Shown here in pieces: positions 1 through 10,037 of a stretch of 64,000 bases of DNA; positions within the stretch are counted from its first letter, which is position 1, and each line of letters opens with the position of its first letter. Below the pieces are notes generated by a model that was given only the letters and a program-made list of their open reading frames with translations, did no database searches and had not been told where the DNA came from. This DNA is from Shewanella mangrovi (GTDB taxonomy: Bacteria; Pseudomonadota; Gammaproteobacteria; Enterobacterales; Shewanellaceae). Location: NCBI RefSeq assembly GCF_000753795.1, contig NZ_JPEO01000018.1:19776-83775 (forward strand). Direction: 5' to 3'. A program made the position numbers and the translations under genes.

Positions 1-1
1 A

Positions 2-139
2 GTACTACGCGGTAATCGTTATCTGTCGAGCAAGCTCATTGAATGCTGTGACTATCTTTCGGGACAAGGCTATTTCCCCGAAAATTGTATCGGCATCCGC
101 CCAGCCATCAATATTCAGTCCAAAGGCTCAGCCGCCTGA
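2..139 (+). CDS. C-terminal end of an unidentified protein (5' end outside window)
   Basis: An open frame enters from the left edge and ends at TGA 137-139, giving 45 residues that finish in SKGSAA. The fragment contains two adjacent Cys and a third Cys (ECCDYLSGQG, ENCIGI) and no membrane segment. I do not recognise the family. It lies on the same strand as the following AmpG-like gene, with about 80 bases between them. The call rests only on an uninterrupted frame up to a stop, so it could be chance. Confidence 0.45.
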   Translation, partial: VLRGNRYLSSKLIECCDYLSGQGYFPENCIGIRPAINIQSKGSAA

Positions 140-221
140 GACCTATGGCTGCTAGTAGCGCTTGTGTTCCGACGCAGCGCTACTTACTCTAACAATCTCT
201 ATTTTAAGATGTAACTTGCCC

Positions 222-1625
222 ATGCCCGTTGTTGACAGCATCAAAAATACTCTCGGCGTCTATGCCCACAAACGCGTGCTACTGATGCTGCTGTTTGGTT
301 TTTCCTCTGGTCTGCCGTTGATGTTGGTATTTTCTACGCTGTCATTTTGGTTGCGTGAGGCTGGCGTTGATCGCGCCGCAATTGGCTATTTTAGTTGGGT
401 GGCTCTGATGTACGCCTTCAAATGGGCGTGGGCTCCATTGGTGGATCGATTAAAGTTGCCATTGCTAAGTCGTCTTATGGGGCGGCGTCGCAGTTGGATG
501 CTGCTATCACAAGTGGTGTTGATAGGTGCCATTATCGGTATGGCGAGCAGCGATCCAACTCAAGATTTACATCATTTGGCGGTCTGTGCGCTATTAGTCG
601 CGTTTAGCTCTGCCACCCAAGATATTGTGATTGATGCCTATCGCATTGAATCAGCCCCCGAAGGCATGCAAGCGGCACTCGCCGCAGCGGCGCAAGTTGG
701 CTATCGCAGCGCGATGATCATCGCCACTGCCGGGGCGTTAACCGTGGCAGCGTGGATATCTCCGAATCCCGAGGCATATGATCTTCACAGTTGGCAAGTT
801 GCCTATTGGGCGATGGCCGGTCTGATGGGCATTGGGCTGGTTACCACCCTGTTTGCACGCGAACCTCAAGTTGACACCCGTTCAGCAACGGCGGCTGAAA
901 TGGCGCTGCGTAATGAGTTATCGACTCGCTTTCCTAAGCCTTTCGCTTCCATTTTGGCCTGGCTACATGCGGCGGTAGCGATGCCGTTTATCGACTTCTT
1001 CAAGCGCTTTGGCAAGCATGCCATTATCATTTTGCTGCTGATTTCCTGTTATCGCATTTCCGATATCGTGATGGGCATTATGGCCAACGTGTTCTACGTC
1101 GATATGGGATTTTCTAAAGAGGAGATTGCGACGCTCAGTAAAGTATTTGGCCTGATCATGACCTTGGTCGGCTCAGGTGCTGGCGGGATTATGATTGCGC
1201 GTCATGGCACCATGAAAATCCTCTACCTCGGCGCATTTCTAGTGGCGACGACCAATCTCTTGTTCGCCTTACAGGCCTATGTTGGATATAACGTGCCACT
1301 GCTGACGCTGGCGATTTCCATCGATAACTTTAGTGGTGGCGTTGCGACGGCGGCGTTTATCGCCTATCTGTCCAGTCTCACCAGCACCGGCTACAGTGCC
1401 ACTCAGTACGCCTTACTATCGTCAATTATGCTACTGTTCCCGAAATTTATTGCGGGCTTTTCCGGCGAATGGGTTAATGCCTTTGGTTATGTGAACTTCT
1501 TTATCAGCGCCAGCATTATTGGGCTGCCGGTCTTGCTGTTGGTGAAACTCGCCAGCCGCGCCCAAGCATTACACACGGCAGAGCTCACCGACGCGGCAAC
1601 AAAGCCAAGCGATGCCAATGATTAA
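222..1625 (+). CDS. ampG: AmpG-like muropeptide MFS permease
   Basis: Inner-membrane major-facilitator transporter of the AmpG type, which brings GlcNAc-anhydroMurNAc peptides released during wall turnover back to the cytoplasm for recycling. Typical family signatures are visible: GFSSGLPL at residues 26-33, the basic loop MGRRRSW near 87-92 and the conserved QDIVIDAY at 133-140, with about 12 to 14 hydrophobic segments along 467 residues. ATG 222 is preferred over an in-frame TTG at 162, whose extra 20 residues do not look like family sequence. A bidirectional terminator follows. Family assignment is secure; substrate is inferred from similarity to E. coli AmpG as I remember it. Confidence 0.88.
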   Translation: MPVVDSIKNTLGVYAHKRVLLMLLFGFSSGLPLMLVFSTLSFWLREAGVDRAAIGYFSWVALMYAFKWAWAPLVDRLKLPLLSRLMGRRRSWMLLSQVVLIGAIIGMASSDPTQDLHHLAVCALLVAFSSATQDIVIDAYRIESAPEGMQAALAAAAQVGYRSAMIIATAGALTVAAWISPNPEAYDLHSWQVAYWAMAGLMGIGLVTTLFAREPQVDTRSATAAEMALRNELSTRFPKPFASILAWLHAAVAMPFIDFFKRFGKHAIIILLLISCYRISDIVMGIMANVFYVDMGFSKEEIATLSKVFGLIMTLVGSGAGGIMIARHGTMKILYLGAFLVATTNLLFALQAYVGYNVPLLTLAISIDNFSGGVATAAFIAYLSSLTSTGYSATQYALLSSIMLLFPKFIAGFSGEWVNAFGYVNFFISASIIGLPVLLLVKLASRAQALHTAELTDAATKPSDAND

Positions 1626-1650
1626 GCTCTGAGCTCAAGATTAGGTCATA

Positions 1651-1677
1651 AAAAAGCTGCCAATCGGCAGCTTTTTT
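1651..1677. terminator. Bidirectional intrinsic terminator between ampG and yajQ
   Basis: An 11-bp stem, AAAAAGCTGCC with GGCAGCTTTTT, closes a four-base loop AATC. The A-run and T-run flank the stem on both strands, so it can end both the plus-strand ampG transcript and the minus-strand yajQ transcript that converge here. Confidence 0.85.
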
Positions 1678-1703
1678 CTTTTTACTTAATGCCCCCAAGG
1701 GCA

Positions 1704-2189
1704 TCAATCACGGAAGTTGTTAAATTGAAACGCTTGGTCCATATCGGCGTTACGCACCAGCGACATCACCGCTTGTAAGTCATCGCGCTTCTTCCCCGTC
1801 ACTCGCAACGAATCGCCCTGGATCTGCGCTTGCACTTTCACCTTGCTGTCCTTGATCATTTTCACCAGCTTTTTAGCTGTATCCGCTTCAATTCCCTGCT
1901 TAAATCTTACTTTTTGCGCGAAGGTTTTGCCGGTGTGCACAATTTTGTCGTCGAGCTCCATGGCTTTAGGATCAACATTTCGTTTGCTCAACTGGCCACG
2001 CAGAATGTCGACCATCTGCTTACATTGGAAATCAGATTCAGCAGCGAGGGTGACCACTAAATCTTTGTACTCAACTGAAAACTCTTTACCGCGAAAATCA
2101 AAGCGAGTGTCCAGTTCACGCTTGCTGTTATCCACTGCATTACGCAGTTCCACCGCATCGACTTCCGACACAATATCAAATGATGGCAT
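1704..2189 (-). CDS. yajQ: YajQ family cyclic-di-GMP/nucleotide-binding protein
   Basis: Small cytosolic protein of the YajQ family. It starts [18 protein letters not shown] and is 161 residues, the usual family length. The family has two RRM-like halves, and a homologue in Xanthomonas has been reported to bind cyclic-di-GMP and regulate transcription; the E. coli protein binds nucleotides. It stands alone, convergent with ampG. Whether this copy binds c-di-GMP cannot be read from the sequence. Confidence 0.92.
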   Translation of the reverse strand: MPSFDIVSEVDAVELRNAVDNSKRELDTRFDFRGKEFSVEYKDLVVTLAAESDFQCKQMVDILRGQLSKRNVDPKAMELDDKIVHTGKTFAQKVRFKQGIEADTAKKLVKMIKDSKVKVQAQIQGDSLRVTGKKRDDLQAVMSLVRNADMDQAFQFNNFRD

Positions 2190-2333
2190 GAGTGCCTGTC
2201 CTAAATTCTGTGAAATCCTGCAAGAGATTTTACCCCAACTTGACCCATTGCTGAACTCGATAAAGTTTACGGATGACAGCTTTCTAAGGTTTGCCTATTA
2301 TGTGGATTCAACCAATAACAACTAGATTTTATC

Positions 2334-2696
2334 TTGATTAATAAGCCCCTACTGTTCAAATTTACCTTTCTGTTGGCTGTCATAGTGGTGAGCTATTTGG
2401 TTTTTTCCAAACCCAGCTATCCGCAAAATATTCCCGGCATGGATAAGGTTGGCCACGTCGGCAGCTTCTTTGGTCTTACCTTACTGGCCTATTTTGCCTT
2501 CAGACCACGTTGGTACTTAGTGTTTATTGCCACAGCATGCTACGGCGCGCTAATCGAGGTGGTACAGTCTTATTTGCCCTATCGCAGCGCCGATTACCAT
2601 GATTTTATTGCCGATATGTGCGGCGTAGTGTTGTTCTATCTGCTACTGTTCCTGTCACGCTTATGCTACAAAACATGGAACCGTTCATCGCGATGA
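2334..2696 (+). CDS. VanZ-like small membrane protein
   Basis: A 120-residue protein with about four hydrophobic segments and the VanZ-family pattern: GMDKVGHVGSFFGL after the first helix, then GALIEVVQSYLPYRSADYHDFIADMCGV. The conserved D-K-x-x-H and E-x-x-Q-x-x-x-x-x-R-x-x-D-x-x-D positions are present. The start is uncertain: TTG 2334 gives a full first helix but has no clear Shine-Dalgarno, and the next ATG would remove that helix. Its stop overlaps the panE start as ATGA, implying translational coupling. Function of stand-alone VanZ-like proteins is mostly unknown. Confidence 0.8.
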   Translation: MINKPLLFKFTFLLAVIVVSYLVFSKPSYPQNIPGMDKVGHVGSFFGLTLLAYFAFRPRWYLVFIATACYGALIEVVQSYLPYRSADYHDFIADMCGVVLFYLLLFLSRLCYKTWNRSSR

Positions 2697-3589
2697 AAAT
2701 TGCCATTCTCGGTGCTGGCGCAATTGGTCAACTGCTAGCCCATCAACTTGCCACAGCCGGTAGCAAACCCGTATTGTTGGTTAAGGCTAACCAAGTCGAG
2801 GTCGACACGCCGTTTGTCATAGAGCAACAAGATGGCCGCAAATTGCGACATTTTGAAAGTTATTGTGTGACTGACGCGCAATTGCCTGAAGTGGAACTGG
2901 TGATCGTGACACTGAAAGCCTACCAAGTCACAGCGGCGCTGATGGCATGGTTACCTAAATTGCCGAAACAGTGTCATATTTTGCTGCTGCATAATGGCAT
3001 TGGCACTCACCTTGAATTGGCATCAAGATTAGCGCACCATGGCTTATCGCTGGGCACTACCAGCCAAGCCGCATTAAAAATTACGCCACATACCATCAAA
3101 CAAACGGGCACTGGCATTACCCAATTTGGTCATTATTGTGGCACGCCCATCTCTGACGAACTGCAGCAGTTGCTATTAACGGCTATTCCTGACAGCTGCC
3201 AAGTGGAGCATATTCTGACCGCGTTATGGCACAAACTGGCCATTAATGCGGTAATCAATCCGCTCACAGCGATTGAGGATATCCCTAATGGCGCCTTAGC
3301 CGCGGAGAAATACCAATACACCATCAGCGCGATCTTGGCGGAGTTAATGCAGGTCGCCGAATTAGAAGGTATCGAGTTGGATGGACAGTTTATCGCAGGG
3401 CGCGTTAAACAAGTCATTGAGTTGACCGCTGATAACTATTCCTCCATGCACCAAGATGTTGCCTTTCAACGCCCTACTGAAATCGACTATATCAATGGTT
3501 ATCTGGTCAAACGCGCTCAAGCTCACGGCATTCAGTTATTTCACAACCAACAACTGTGGCAGCAAATTCAGCAGTTGAGTCAGCACTAA
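2693..3589 (+). CDS. panE: 2-dehydropantoate 2-reductase
   Basis: NADPH-dependent reduction of ketopantoate to pantoate in pantothenate/CoA synthesis (the panE/ApbA family). The Rossmann motif GAGAIG is at residues 7-12. LLHNGIG (Asn101) and ALWHKLAINAVINPLTA (catalytic Lys181) match the family's active-site segments, and RPTEIDYINGYLV carries the conserved acidic C-terminal motif. ATG 2693 overlaps the stop of the VanZ-like gene by 4 bases; the frame is open further upstream, but only there does the Rossmann fold begin directly at the N terminus. Length 298, as expected. Confidence 0.92.
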   Translation: MKIAILGAGAIGQLLAHQLATAGSKPVLLVKANQVEVDTPFVIEQQDGRKLRHFESYCVTDAQLPEVELVIVTLKAYQVTAALMAWLPKLPKQCHILLLHNGIGTHLELASRLAHHGLSLGTTSQAALKITPHTIKQTGTGITQFGHYCGTPISDELQQLLLTAIPDSCQVEHILTALWHKLAINAVINPLTAIEDIPNGALAAEKYQYTISAILAELMQVAELEGIELDGQFIAGRVKQVIELTADNYSSMHQDVAFQRPTEIDYINGYLVKRAQAHGIQLFHNQQLWQQIQQLSQH

Positions 3590-3603
3590 CCTGCTGATTT
3601 TAC

Positions 3604-4476
3604 TTAATTCCACAGTACTAGAATCGCCGCTAATGCAATCAGCACCAAGCCACTCATATCTTTGACTTTCACAGGTTGTTTGAGCCAGAAGAAAGATATC
3701 AGCATCATAAAGAAGACTTCGACCTGCCCCAGCGTTTTCACATAAGGCACGGCGGTTAACGACATCGCACTAAACCAGCCAAACGAGCCAAGAAAACTGC
3801 TGACACTGGTGGCTACCGTAAGTTTTGGTCGCTGCCACAGCGCCTGTAACGTCGGCTTATCTTTCAGCCACAACCATGTAAGCAGTATGATTGTCTGTAT
3901 CGTAATCACTAATGCCAACACCCAGGCGGCGCGATGCGGGAATGGTAACGCAAGATTAAGGCTCGCCTCACGCACCCACAAAGACGTTAACGCAAAACTG
4001 GCTCCACTGGCTAAGCCGATCACAATTGTTCGCCAAGACAAGCTGCGTAGCGCACTGCCAGCGCTCAATAGAAATACTGCGAACGTTCCCAGTAACACGC
4101 CTAACCACCCTAACGCCGTCAGCGTAGTACCGAAAAACATTACCCCTAAAATTGCCGCCACTAAGGCTTCACTTTTCGCCAGCCCGGCGCCAACTGCAAA
4201 ATTTTTCAGTTTAAAAAGCTGCACCATAAGCGCAGTCGCCACTATCTGCATGATGGCGGCACCGAGGATAAACAATCCCCCCTTGCCCCACAGCTGCGGT
4301 AACGCCGCGGGTTGCCAGAGGTAAAGCGCACCAAGATAGAGCCAAGCTAACGGGCCTGCATACAGAAATCGCGCTAAGGTCACACCAGCGGTTTTGACAT
4401 CACGACTCAACTGACTTTGAAAGGCGTTACGCCATGCCTGCATAAATGCAGCGAACAGGGTAAAGAAAATCCACAT
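3604..4476 (-). CDS. EamA/DMT-family transporter
   Basis: Ten-helix membrane protein of the drug/metabolite transporter superfamily: two repeats of about five hydrophobic helices, with LTSLWVREASL between the halves and a basic C-terminal KQPVKVKDMSG before the last helix. ATG 4476 (MWIFFTLFAAFMQAWRN) is chosen because the longer frame to 4536 would start inside the hairpin that ends the upstream kdsA transcript. Substrate is unknown. It lies downstream of kdsA on the same strand and converges with panE. Confidence 0.85.
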   Translation of the reverse strand: MWIFFTLFAAFMQAWRNAFQSQLSRDVKTAGVTLARFLYAGPLAWLYLGALYLWQPAALPQLWGKGGLFILGAAIMQIVATALMVQLFKLKNFAVGAGLAKSEALVAAILGVMFFGTTLTALGWLGVLLGTFAVFLLSAGSALRSLSWRTIVIGLASGASFALTSLWVREASLNLALPFPHRAAWVLALVITIQTIILLTWLWLKDKPTLQALWQRPKLTVATSVSSFLGSFGWFSAMSLTAVPYVKTLGQVEVFFMMLISFFWLKQPVKVKDMSGLVLIALAAILVLWN

Positions 4477-4496
4477 GAATTGGCTTCCACAAACAA

Positions 4497-4523
4497 CAAC
4501 GCTCGGCGAAAAACCGAGCGTTG
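4497..4523 (-). terminator. Hairpin downstream of kdsA
   Basis: A perfect 10-bp inverted repeat, CAACGCTCGG with CCGAGCGTTG, around a seven-base loop. On the minus strand it is followed by TTGTTTGTGG, a weak T-rich tail. It probably ends or attenuates the hemA-kdsA transcript before the DMT transporter gene. Confidence 0.65.
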
Positions 4524-4558
4524 CAGCATAACACACGCACTTACGAGTGCGGTCGTTA

Positions 4559-5416
<858 letters not shown>

Positions 5417-5464
5417 TCATCATGCCGCCAGCGCAGCATTGTATTTGAAACATGTTAACTGAAA

Positions 5465-6709
5465 TTAGTTACCGACGACCTGCAGAAGTTGGCCACAGAG
5501 CCACGCCATATAAGTCCCCACGGCATAACCAAATACCGCCAGCAATACACCGACTGGCGCCAGTGCTGGGTGGAATGCTGCCGCGACGACTGGTGCAGAT
5601 GCCGCGCCGCCAACGTTAGCTTGGCTGCCGACTGCCATATAAAACAGCGGCGCGCGAATAAGTTTAGCCACCAGTAACATCAAGCCCGCATGGACAATCA
5701 TCCACATAATGCCAAGGAAGAAATACTCTGGCGTTTCCAAAATCTTGGTGACATCCATATGCAGGCCAATGGTCGCCACCAGAATATACAGATACGCCGA
5801 ACCCACTTTCGAGGCGCCCGCCGCTTCTAAATGACGCGCCGGCGTAAATGACATCACCAAGCCTATGGTCGTCACAATCACCACCAGCCAGAAGAATGAT
5901 GAGGTCAGGCTATATTTTTCGGTCCACGGATAGTGCTCTGTGAAGAAGGGTGCCAGCCAGTCAGCACAGAAATGGGCGATACCAGTCACGCCAAAACCGA
6001 CGGCGACAATCAACATCAGATCGCGCAGGCTCGGAATACGCGCATTTTCAGCGTGGTACTTTTCCACTTTGTGGCGCAGGCTATCAATCGCCGAGGTATC
6101 GGCGCCAGTGGCAGTATCAATCTTCTTGGCGTTCGAGGCCAAAAACAGCAGCACCGCCATCCAGATATTGGCCACAATCACATCCACGGTCACCATCACC
6201 GAGAAGATATCGCCACCGACTTCATAGACTTCTTTCATTGCCGCTTGGTTGGCACCGCCACCAATCCAGCTGCCCGCCAGCGTGGTCATGCCGCGCCATA
6301 CCGCATCAGGGCCGTGGTTGCCGGTCATGCTTGGGTCAATCGCTGACATGATCAGCAGCGCAATCGGCCCACCAATCACAATGCCAACCGTCCCGGTTAA
6401 AAACATCGCCAGCGCTTTCGGGCCAAGACTCAAAATCGCTTTCAGATCGACACTTAAAATCAGCAGCACCAAACACGCCGGCAGCAGATAACGCGACGCC
6501 ACAAAATACAGTTTTGAGGCGTGACCATCGACAATGCCAAAGGTGTTTAACAATGAAGGAATGAAGTAACACAGCAGCAGCGCCGGAATAAAGCGATAGA
6601 ACTTTTGCCAGAATGGATGGCTACTGCTGTTGGTGTAGAAAACAAATCCTAATATGGCGGCCAGCAAGCCCAGCGCCGTAGCGTCGTTGGTAACCAGAGC
6701 GGTCGTCAT
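5465..6709 (-). CDS. DUF819 family (YjcL-type) membrane protein
   Basis: A 414-residue integral membrane protein with roughly ten or more hydrophobic helices. It carries DUF819-type signatures: WIGGGANQAAMKE in the middle and GSQANVGGAASAPVVAAAF near the end, a duplicated small-residue motif that looks like a substrate path in inverted-repeat transporters. The central loop (residues about 195-220) is hydrophilic. Family members are thought to be transporters, but the substrate is not established. It sits between the SirB1 homologue and kdsA, same strand. Confidence 0.85.
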   Translation of the reverse strand: MTTALVTNDATALGLLAAILGFVFYTNSSSHPFWQKFYRFIPALLLCYFIPSLLNTFGIVDGHASKLYFVASRYLLPACLVLLILSVDLKAILSLGPKALAMFLTGTVGIVIGGPIALLIMSAIDPSMTGNHGPDAVWRGMTTLAGSWIGGGANQAAMKEVYEVGGDIFSVMVTVDVIVANIWMAVLLFLASNAKKIDTATGADTSAIDSLRHKVEKYHAENARIPSLRDLMLIVAVGFGVTGIAHFCADWLAPFFTEHYPWTEKYSLTSSFFWLVVIVTTIGLVMSFTPARHLEAAGASKVGSAYLYILVATIGLHMDVTKILETPEYFFLGIMWMIVHAGLMLLVAKLIRAPLFYMAVGSQANVGGAASAPVVAAAFHPALAPVGVLLAVFGYAVGTYMAWLCGQLLQVVGN

Positions 6710-6756
6710 AAATAAGGGGTCTCCCTGAAGTTATGCCCTATGTTGTGTTACGTGTA

Positions 6757-7548
6757 TCAATGGAACGTTTGCGACTCTTCTCCAAGCTCGCGCAGCTGCA
6801 TTTTGACCAGTTCCACCATAGGGTCGTGCGGATTATTATCGATAAAAAATTGTAAGTCGGCGGTCGCGACTTGGATGGCACCGAGTTGGTGCGCGATAAA
6901 TGCCCGTTCACGATGTAGGTTAAGTTCGTCTGGATACCAGTCCAGCATTAAATTACAGCACTCGAGAGCGGCTTCAAACTCATGTGCCAATACGCAAGCG
7001 GCTTTCAATTCACTCATCATACGCATCAAAATGAGTTTATTGCAGCCGGGCTTGAGATAACGCGCTTTAAAAGGTGCGGCATTACCTAGCTCACCTTTTA
7101 CCAAGGCATGCAAATCGTGACGCGTCAGAAAACGGCCAGTAAGCGGATCGATATAACGAAACTCCCCCGCCAGCGAACAGGCAATGACGGTAGTGCCTGG
7201 TAATAACAACAGCTCCATGTGCAGATCGAGCTGCCGCGCCAGCAACATCAGCGCAGTGGCTAAGGTGGTGGAGTTACCCCGACGCTGCATAAAACACATG
7301 CCTAAGTCAGCCGCCGCAATTGAGAAATACTGCTCATCAGCTTGAAAGCCACGTTCTTCATAAAAGAAGCGCAACAGCGCTTGTAAGCGTTGCGCTTCAT
7401 CAGCCAGATAATGACTTAACACCGCACCGGATAACTCAAACCATGCCCACTGAGCCTGCTTCACCGAGTTAAATCCCAGGTGCTCAACCAGCTCAAATGC
7501 GCTATCTGGCAAGGTCAACGACTTGTCATTAAAGGAAAATTTTTGCAT
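6757..7548 (-). CDS. SirB1-type transglutaminase-like/TPR protein
   Basis: A 263-residue cytosolic protein with the SirB1 arrangement: an N-terminal transglutaminase-like part around FMQRRGNSTTLATALMLLA and a C-terminal helical TPR-like part (EAALECCNLMLDWYPDELNLHRERAF). SirB1-like genes next to prmC and kdsA are common in gammaproteobacteria, but the molecular role is unknown. ATG 7548 is chosen; a GTG at 7551 directly abuts the SirB2 stop and is an equally close alternative. The protein departs from the usual SirB1 active-site pattern, so catalytic activity is doubtful. Confidence 0.82.
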   Translation of the reverse strand: MQKFSFNDKSLTLPDSAFELVEHLGFNSVKQAQWAWFELSGAVLSHYLADEAQRLQALLRFFYEERGFQADEQYFSIAAADLGMCFMQRRGNSTTLATALMLLARQLDLHMELLLLPGTTVIACSLAGEFRYIDPLTGRFLTRHDLHALVKGELGNAAPFKARYLKPGCNKLILMRMMSELKAACVLAHEFEAALECCNLMLDWYPDELNLHRERAFIAHQLGAIQVATADLQFFIDNNPHDPMVELVKMQLRELGEESQTFH

Positions 7549-7551
7549 CAC

Positions 7552-7944
7552 TTAGAAAAATACCACTCGTTTAAGAACTGCTAACTTCGCTGCAAATACC
7601 AACCAGCCCAGCGCACCAACAAAGGCAAAAATACGGAACATGGTGCCGCGGTTAGCTTTCATCGCAAGCGCCGCTAGCAGAATATATGCAATCACTGCCA
7701 CCAGCTTTTCCGTCAACCAACCGTCAACGAAAGGATATTGGCTGATGATAATGCTCAGCGAAATACCGGATAACAACAGCAGCGTATCAACGGCATGTGG
7801 CAAAATGCGTAACCATTTCTTTTGCAGTAACGCCGAGCCCTTAAGCTTCATGCCAAAACGCGCAATAAATAACATCACACTTAAGCCAATCATCATTAGG
7901 TGAAAATGCTTAACTGCGGTGTAAACCGTATACATATTATCCAT
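7552..7944 (-). CDS. SirB2 family membrane protein
   Basis: A 130-residue protein with four hydrophobic helices and the SirB2 pattern: YTAVKHFHLMMIGLSVMLFIARF at the start (a conserved K-x-x-H) and LRILPHAVDTLLLLSGISL in the middle. It ends immediately before the SirB1 homologue. Despite the historical name (Salmonella invasion regulator), no direct regulatory role is established. A second ATG three codons in is an alternative start. Confidence 0.88.
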   Translation of the reverse strand: MDNMYTVYTAVKHFHLMMIGLSVMLFIARFGMKLKGSALLQKKWLRILPHAVDTLLLLSGISLSIIISQYPFVDGWLTEKLVAVIAYILLAALAMKANRGTMFRIFAFVGALGWLVFAAKLAVLKRVVFF

Positions 7945-8079
7945 GAAATTTCGCCGTTTTGATCAAAGGCGACAGTGTAACCTATGGCAGCGTGGCTCTC
8001 CAACCGGATAGCGAAGAAGCACGGCGCCATAGTTATGAAGTGGGGATAAAAGCAGCAACTTTCAAGCTGATGTGTGGTG

Positions 8080-8925
8080 CTAGCCTAACCACACACCCAA
8101 TGAACAACGTTCGTTGGAACCAAAATCGCGCACAGTGGCGACATTTTGATAGCCCAGCTGTTGCAGCTCTGCACGTACGGTTGGCCCTTGGGTATAACCA
8201 TGTTCCAACAAAATGTAACCGCCTTGATGCAGATATTGGCGCGCATGATCGGCAATAAAGAACAGATCGGCAAAACCATCATTGGCCGCGGTCAATGCTG
8301 AGCGCGGTTCAAAGCGCACATCGCCCGCATCTAGGTGCTCATCAGCTTCCGCAATATACGGCGGATTCGACACAATCAGATGAAACTTGCGACCACTAAC
8401 GGCGCTAAACCAGTCACTTTGCAAGATCTCGACTTGCGGTAACTTAAGCCGCTCGCGATTGGATTTGGCAAGCTCAACAGCATCTGTCACTTTGTCGACA
8501 GCCGTCATCTGCCATTGCGGCCGTTCATGGGCTAATGCCAATGCAATCGCACCAGTACCAGTGCCCAAATCAAGCGCTTGGGTATCGGCATCAAGGTTCA
8601 GGTTGAGCGCCGTTTCGACCAAAATCTCAGTATCTGCGCGGGGGATCAAGGTGGAATCATTGACAATAAATGGCAGTGACCAAAACTCACGTTCGCCAAG
8701 AATATGCGCCACTGGCGTCCCCTGAGCACGGCGAGCAACAAGCGCTTCAAACTGACGCTGCTGCTCTTCACTAAGTTGGCGTTCCGGCCAGCTATAGATG
8801 AAACTGCGCGCTTTGCCGATACAATGCAACAGCAGGACTTCAGCATCAATTTGTGCTGATTCAGAGCTAGGCGCCAATTGTTCAACCGCCCATTTTACGG
8901 CATCGGCAATCGTGAGTCTGTGCAT
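8080..8925 (-). CDS. prmC: Peptide chain release factor N5-glutamine methyltransferase
   Basis: SAM-dependent enzyme that methylates the Gln of the GGQ motif in release factors RF1 and RF2. The SAM site LDLGTGTGAIAL is at about residues 119-130 and the substrate-binding NPPY at 187-190. ATG 8925 has AAGGAG at ideal spacing and overlapping the prfA stop; a GTG three codons upstream would fall within that Shine-Dalgarno. It directly follows prfA, whose product is its substrate. Length 281. Confidence 0.95.
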   Translation of the reverse strand: MHRLTIADAVKWAVEQLAPSSESAQIDAEVLLLHCIGKARSFIYSWPERQLSEEQQRQFEALVARRAQGTPVAHILGEREFWSLPFIVNDSTLIPRADTEILVETALNLNLDADTQALDLGTGTGAIALALAHERPQWQMTAVDKVTDAVELAKSNRERLKLPQVEILQSDWFSAVSGRKFHLIVSNPPYIAEADEHLDAGDVRFEPRSALTAANDGFADLFFIADHARQYLHQGGYILLEHGYTQGPTVRAELQQLGYQNVATVRDFGSNERCSLGVWLG

Positions 8926-8937
8926 GGATATCACTCC

Positions 8938-10023
8938 TTACTCAGCAGCAAGTGCGGCGAGTTGATCCGCCTGATACTCCTGAATCAATGGATCAATGAG
9001 TTGATCCAAGTCGCCTTCCATAATTTCATTGAGGCGATACAGCGTGAGATTGATACGGTGTTCACTACAACGTCCTTGCGGAAAGTTATAGGTACGAATA
9101 CGTTCGGAACGGTCACCACTGCCCACCAACGAACGGCGCGTGGATTCCTCGGCGCTGCGGCGTTTTTCATCTTCAGCCGCTTGCAAACGTGCCGCCAACA
9201 CACTCAAAGCACGTGCCTTGTTCTTGTGTTGCGAACGTTCATCCTGACATTCCACCACTAAACCAGTTGGCAAGTGGGTAATCCGGATAGCTGAATCGGT
9301 TTTGTTGACGTGCTGACCACCTGCTCCCGAAGAGCGGAAGGTGTCGATACGCAGATCGGCAGGGTTGATTTCTACCGCAGCGGCTTCTGGTACTTCGTGC
9401 AGAATCGCCACAGTACAGGCTGAGGTGTGTACCCGACCTTGAGATTCGGTTTCGGGCACGCGTTGTACGCGGTGACCACCTGACTCAAACTTGAGTCGGC
9501 CATAAACGCCATCGCCCACCACACGGGCAATCACTTCTTTAAAGCCACCGTGTTCGCCTTCGTTAGCGCTGACCACTTCAACTTGCCAACGGCGCGCTTC
9601 AGCATAACGGCTATACATGCGGAACAGATCACCCGCGAAAATCGCCGCTTCATCGCCACCGGCACCGGCGCGAATTTCCAAAAAGGCGTTGGTTTCGTCG
9701 TTAGGATCTTTAGGCAGCAACAGGATTTGCAGCTCGCCTTCCAGACGTTCAAGCGTCTGTTTAGCGGATTTCAACTCGTCCTGAGCCATCTCTTTCAGCT
9801 CAGGATCATCTTCATGCAGCATCTCTTCAGCGGTTTCTAAGTCAGCTTGCGCTTGCTTAAATGCGCTAAAACCTTTCACTACATCTTCGAGTTGTGCATA
9901 TTCTTTGGACAGACCACGAAATCTGTCTTGATCGGAGATCACGCTGGCATCGCTCAGCAATGCCTGCACTTCTTCATAACGCTCCACCAAGCCTTCCAGC
10001 TTGCGGATGACGGAATCCTTCAT
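8938..10023 (-). CDS. prfA: Peptide chain release factor 1
   Basis: RF1 reads UAA and UAG and triggers peptide release. The catalytic GGQ is at 235-237 in [15 protein letters not shown], and the stop-codon reading tripeptide is PET at 190-192 ([10 protein letters not shown]), a form of the RF1 P-x-T motif (E. coli, from memory, has PAT), rather than the SPF of RF2. Length 361 is normal. It lies between hemA and prmC with 14- and 12-base gaps, so it is almost certainly in one operon with both. Confidence 0.97.
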   Translation of the reverse strand: MKDSVIRKLEGLVERYEEVQALLSDASVISDQDRFRGLSKEYAQLEDVVKGFSAFKQAQADLETAEEMLHEDDPELKEMAQDELKSAKQTLERLEGELQILLLPKDPNDETNAFLEIRAGAGGDEAAIFAGDLFRMYSRYAEARRWQVEVVSANEGEHGGFKEVIARVVGDGVYGRLKFESGGHRVQRVPETESQGRVHTSACTVAILHEVPEAAAVEINPADLRIDTFRSSGAGGQHVNKTDSAIRITHLPTGLVVECQDERSQHKNKARALSVLAARLQAAEDEKRRSAEESTRRSLVGSGDRSERIRTYNFPQGRCSEHRINLTLYRLNEIMEGDLDQLIDPLIQEYQADQLAALAAE

Positions 10024-10037
10024 TTAGCTCGCTAACC

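Noticed and set aside
5933..6351. Three overlapping frames of 95-137 residues antisense to the DUF819 gene
   Set aside because: All in different frames opposite a membrane protein gene with clear family sequence.
7959..8258. 99-residue plus-strand frame between SirB2 and prmC
   Set aside because: Most of it is antisense to prmC, and it has no Shine-Dalgarno or similarity I recognise.
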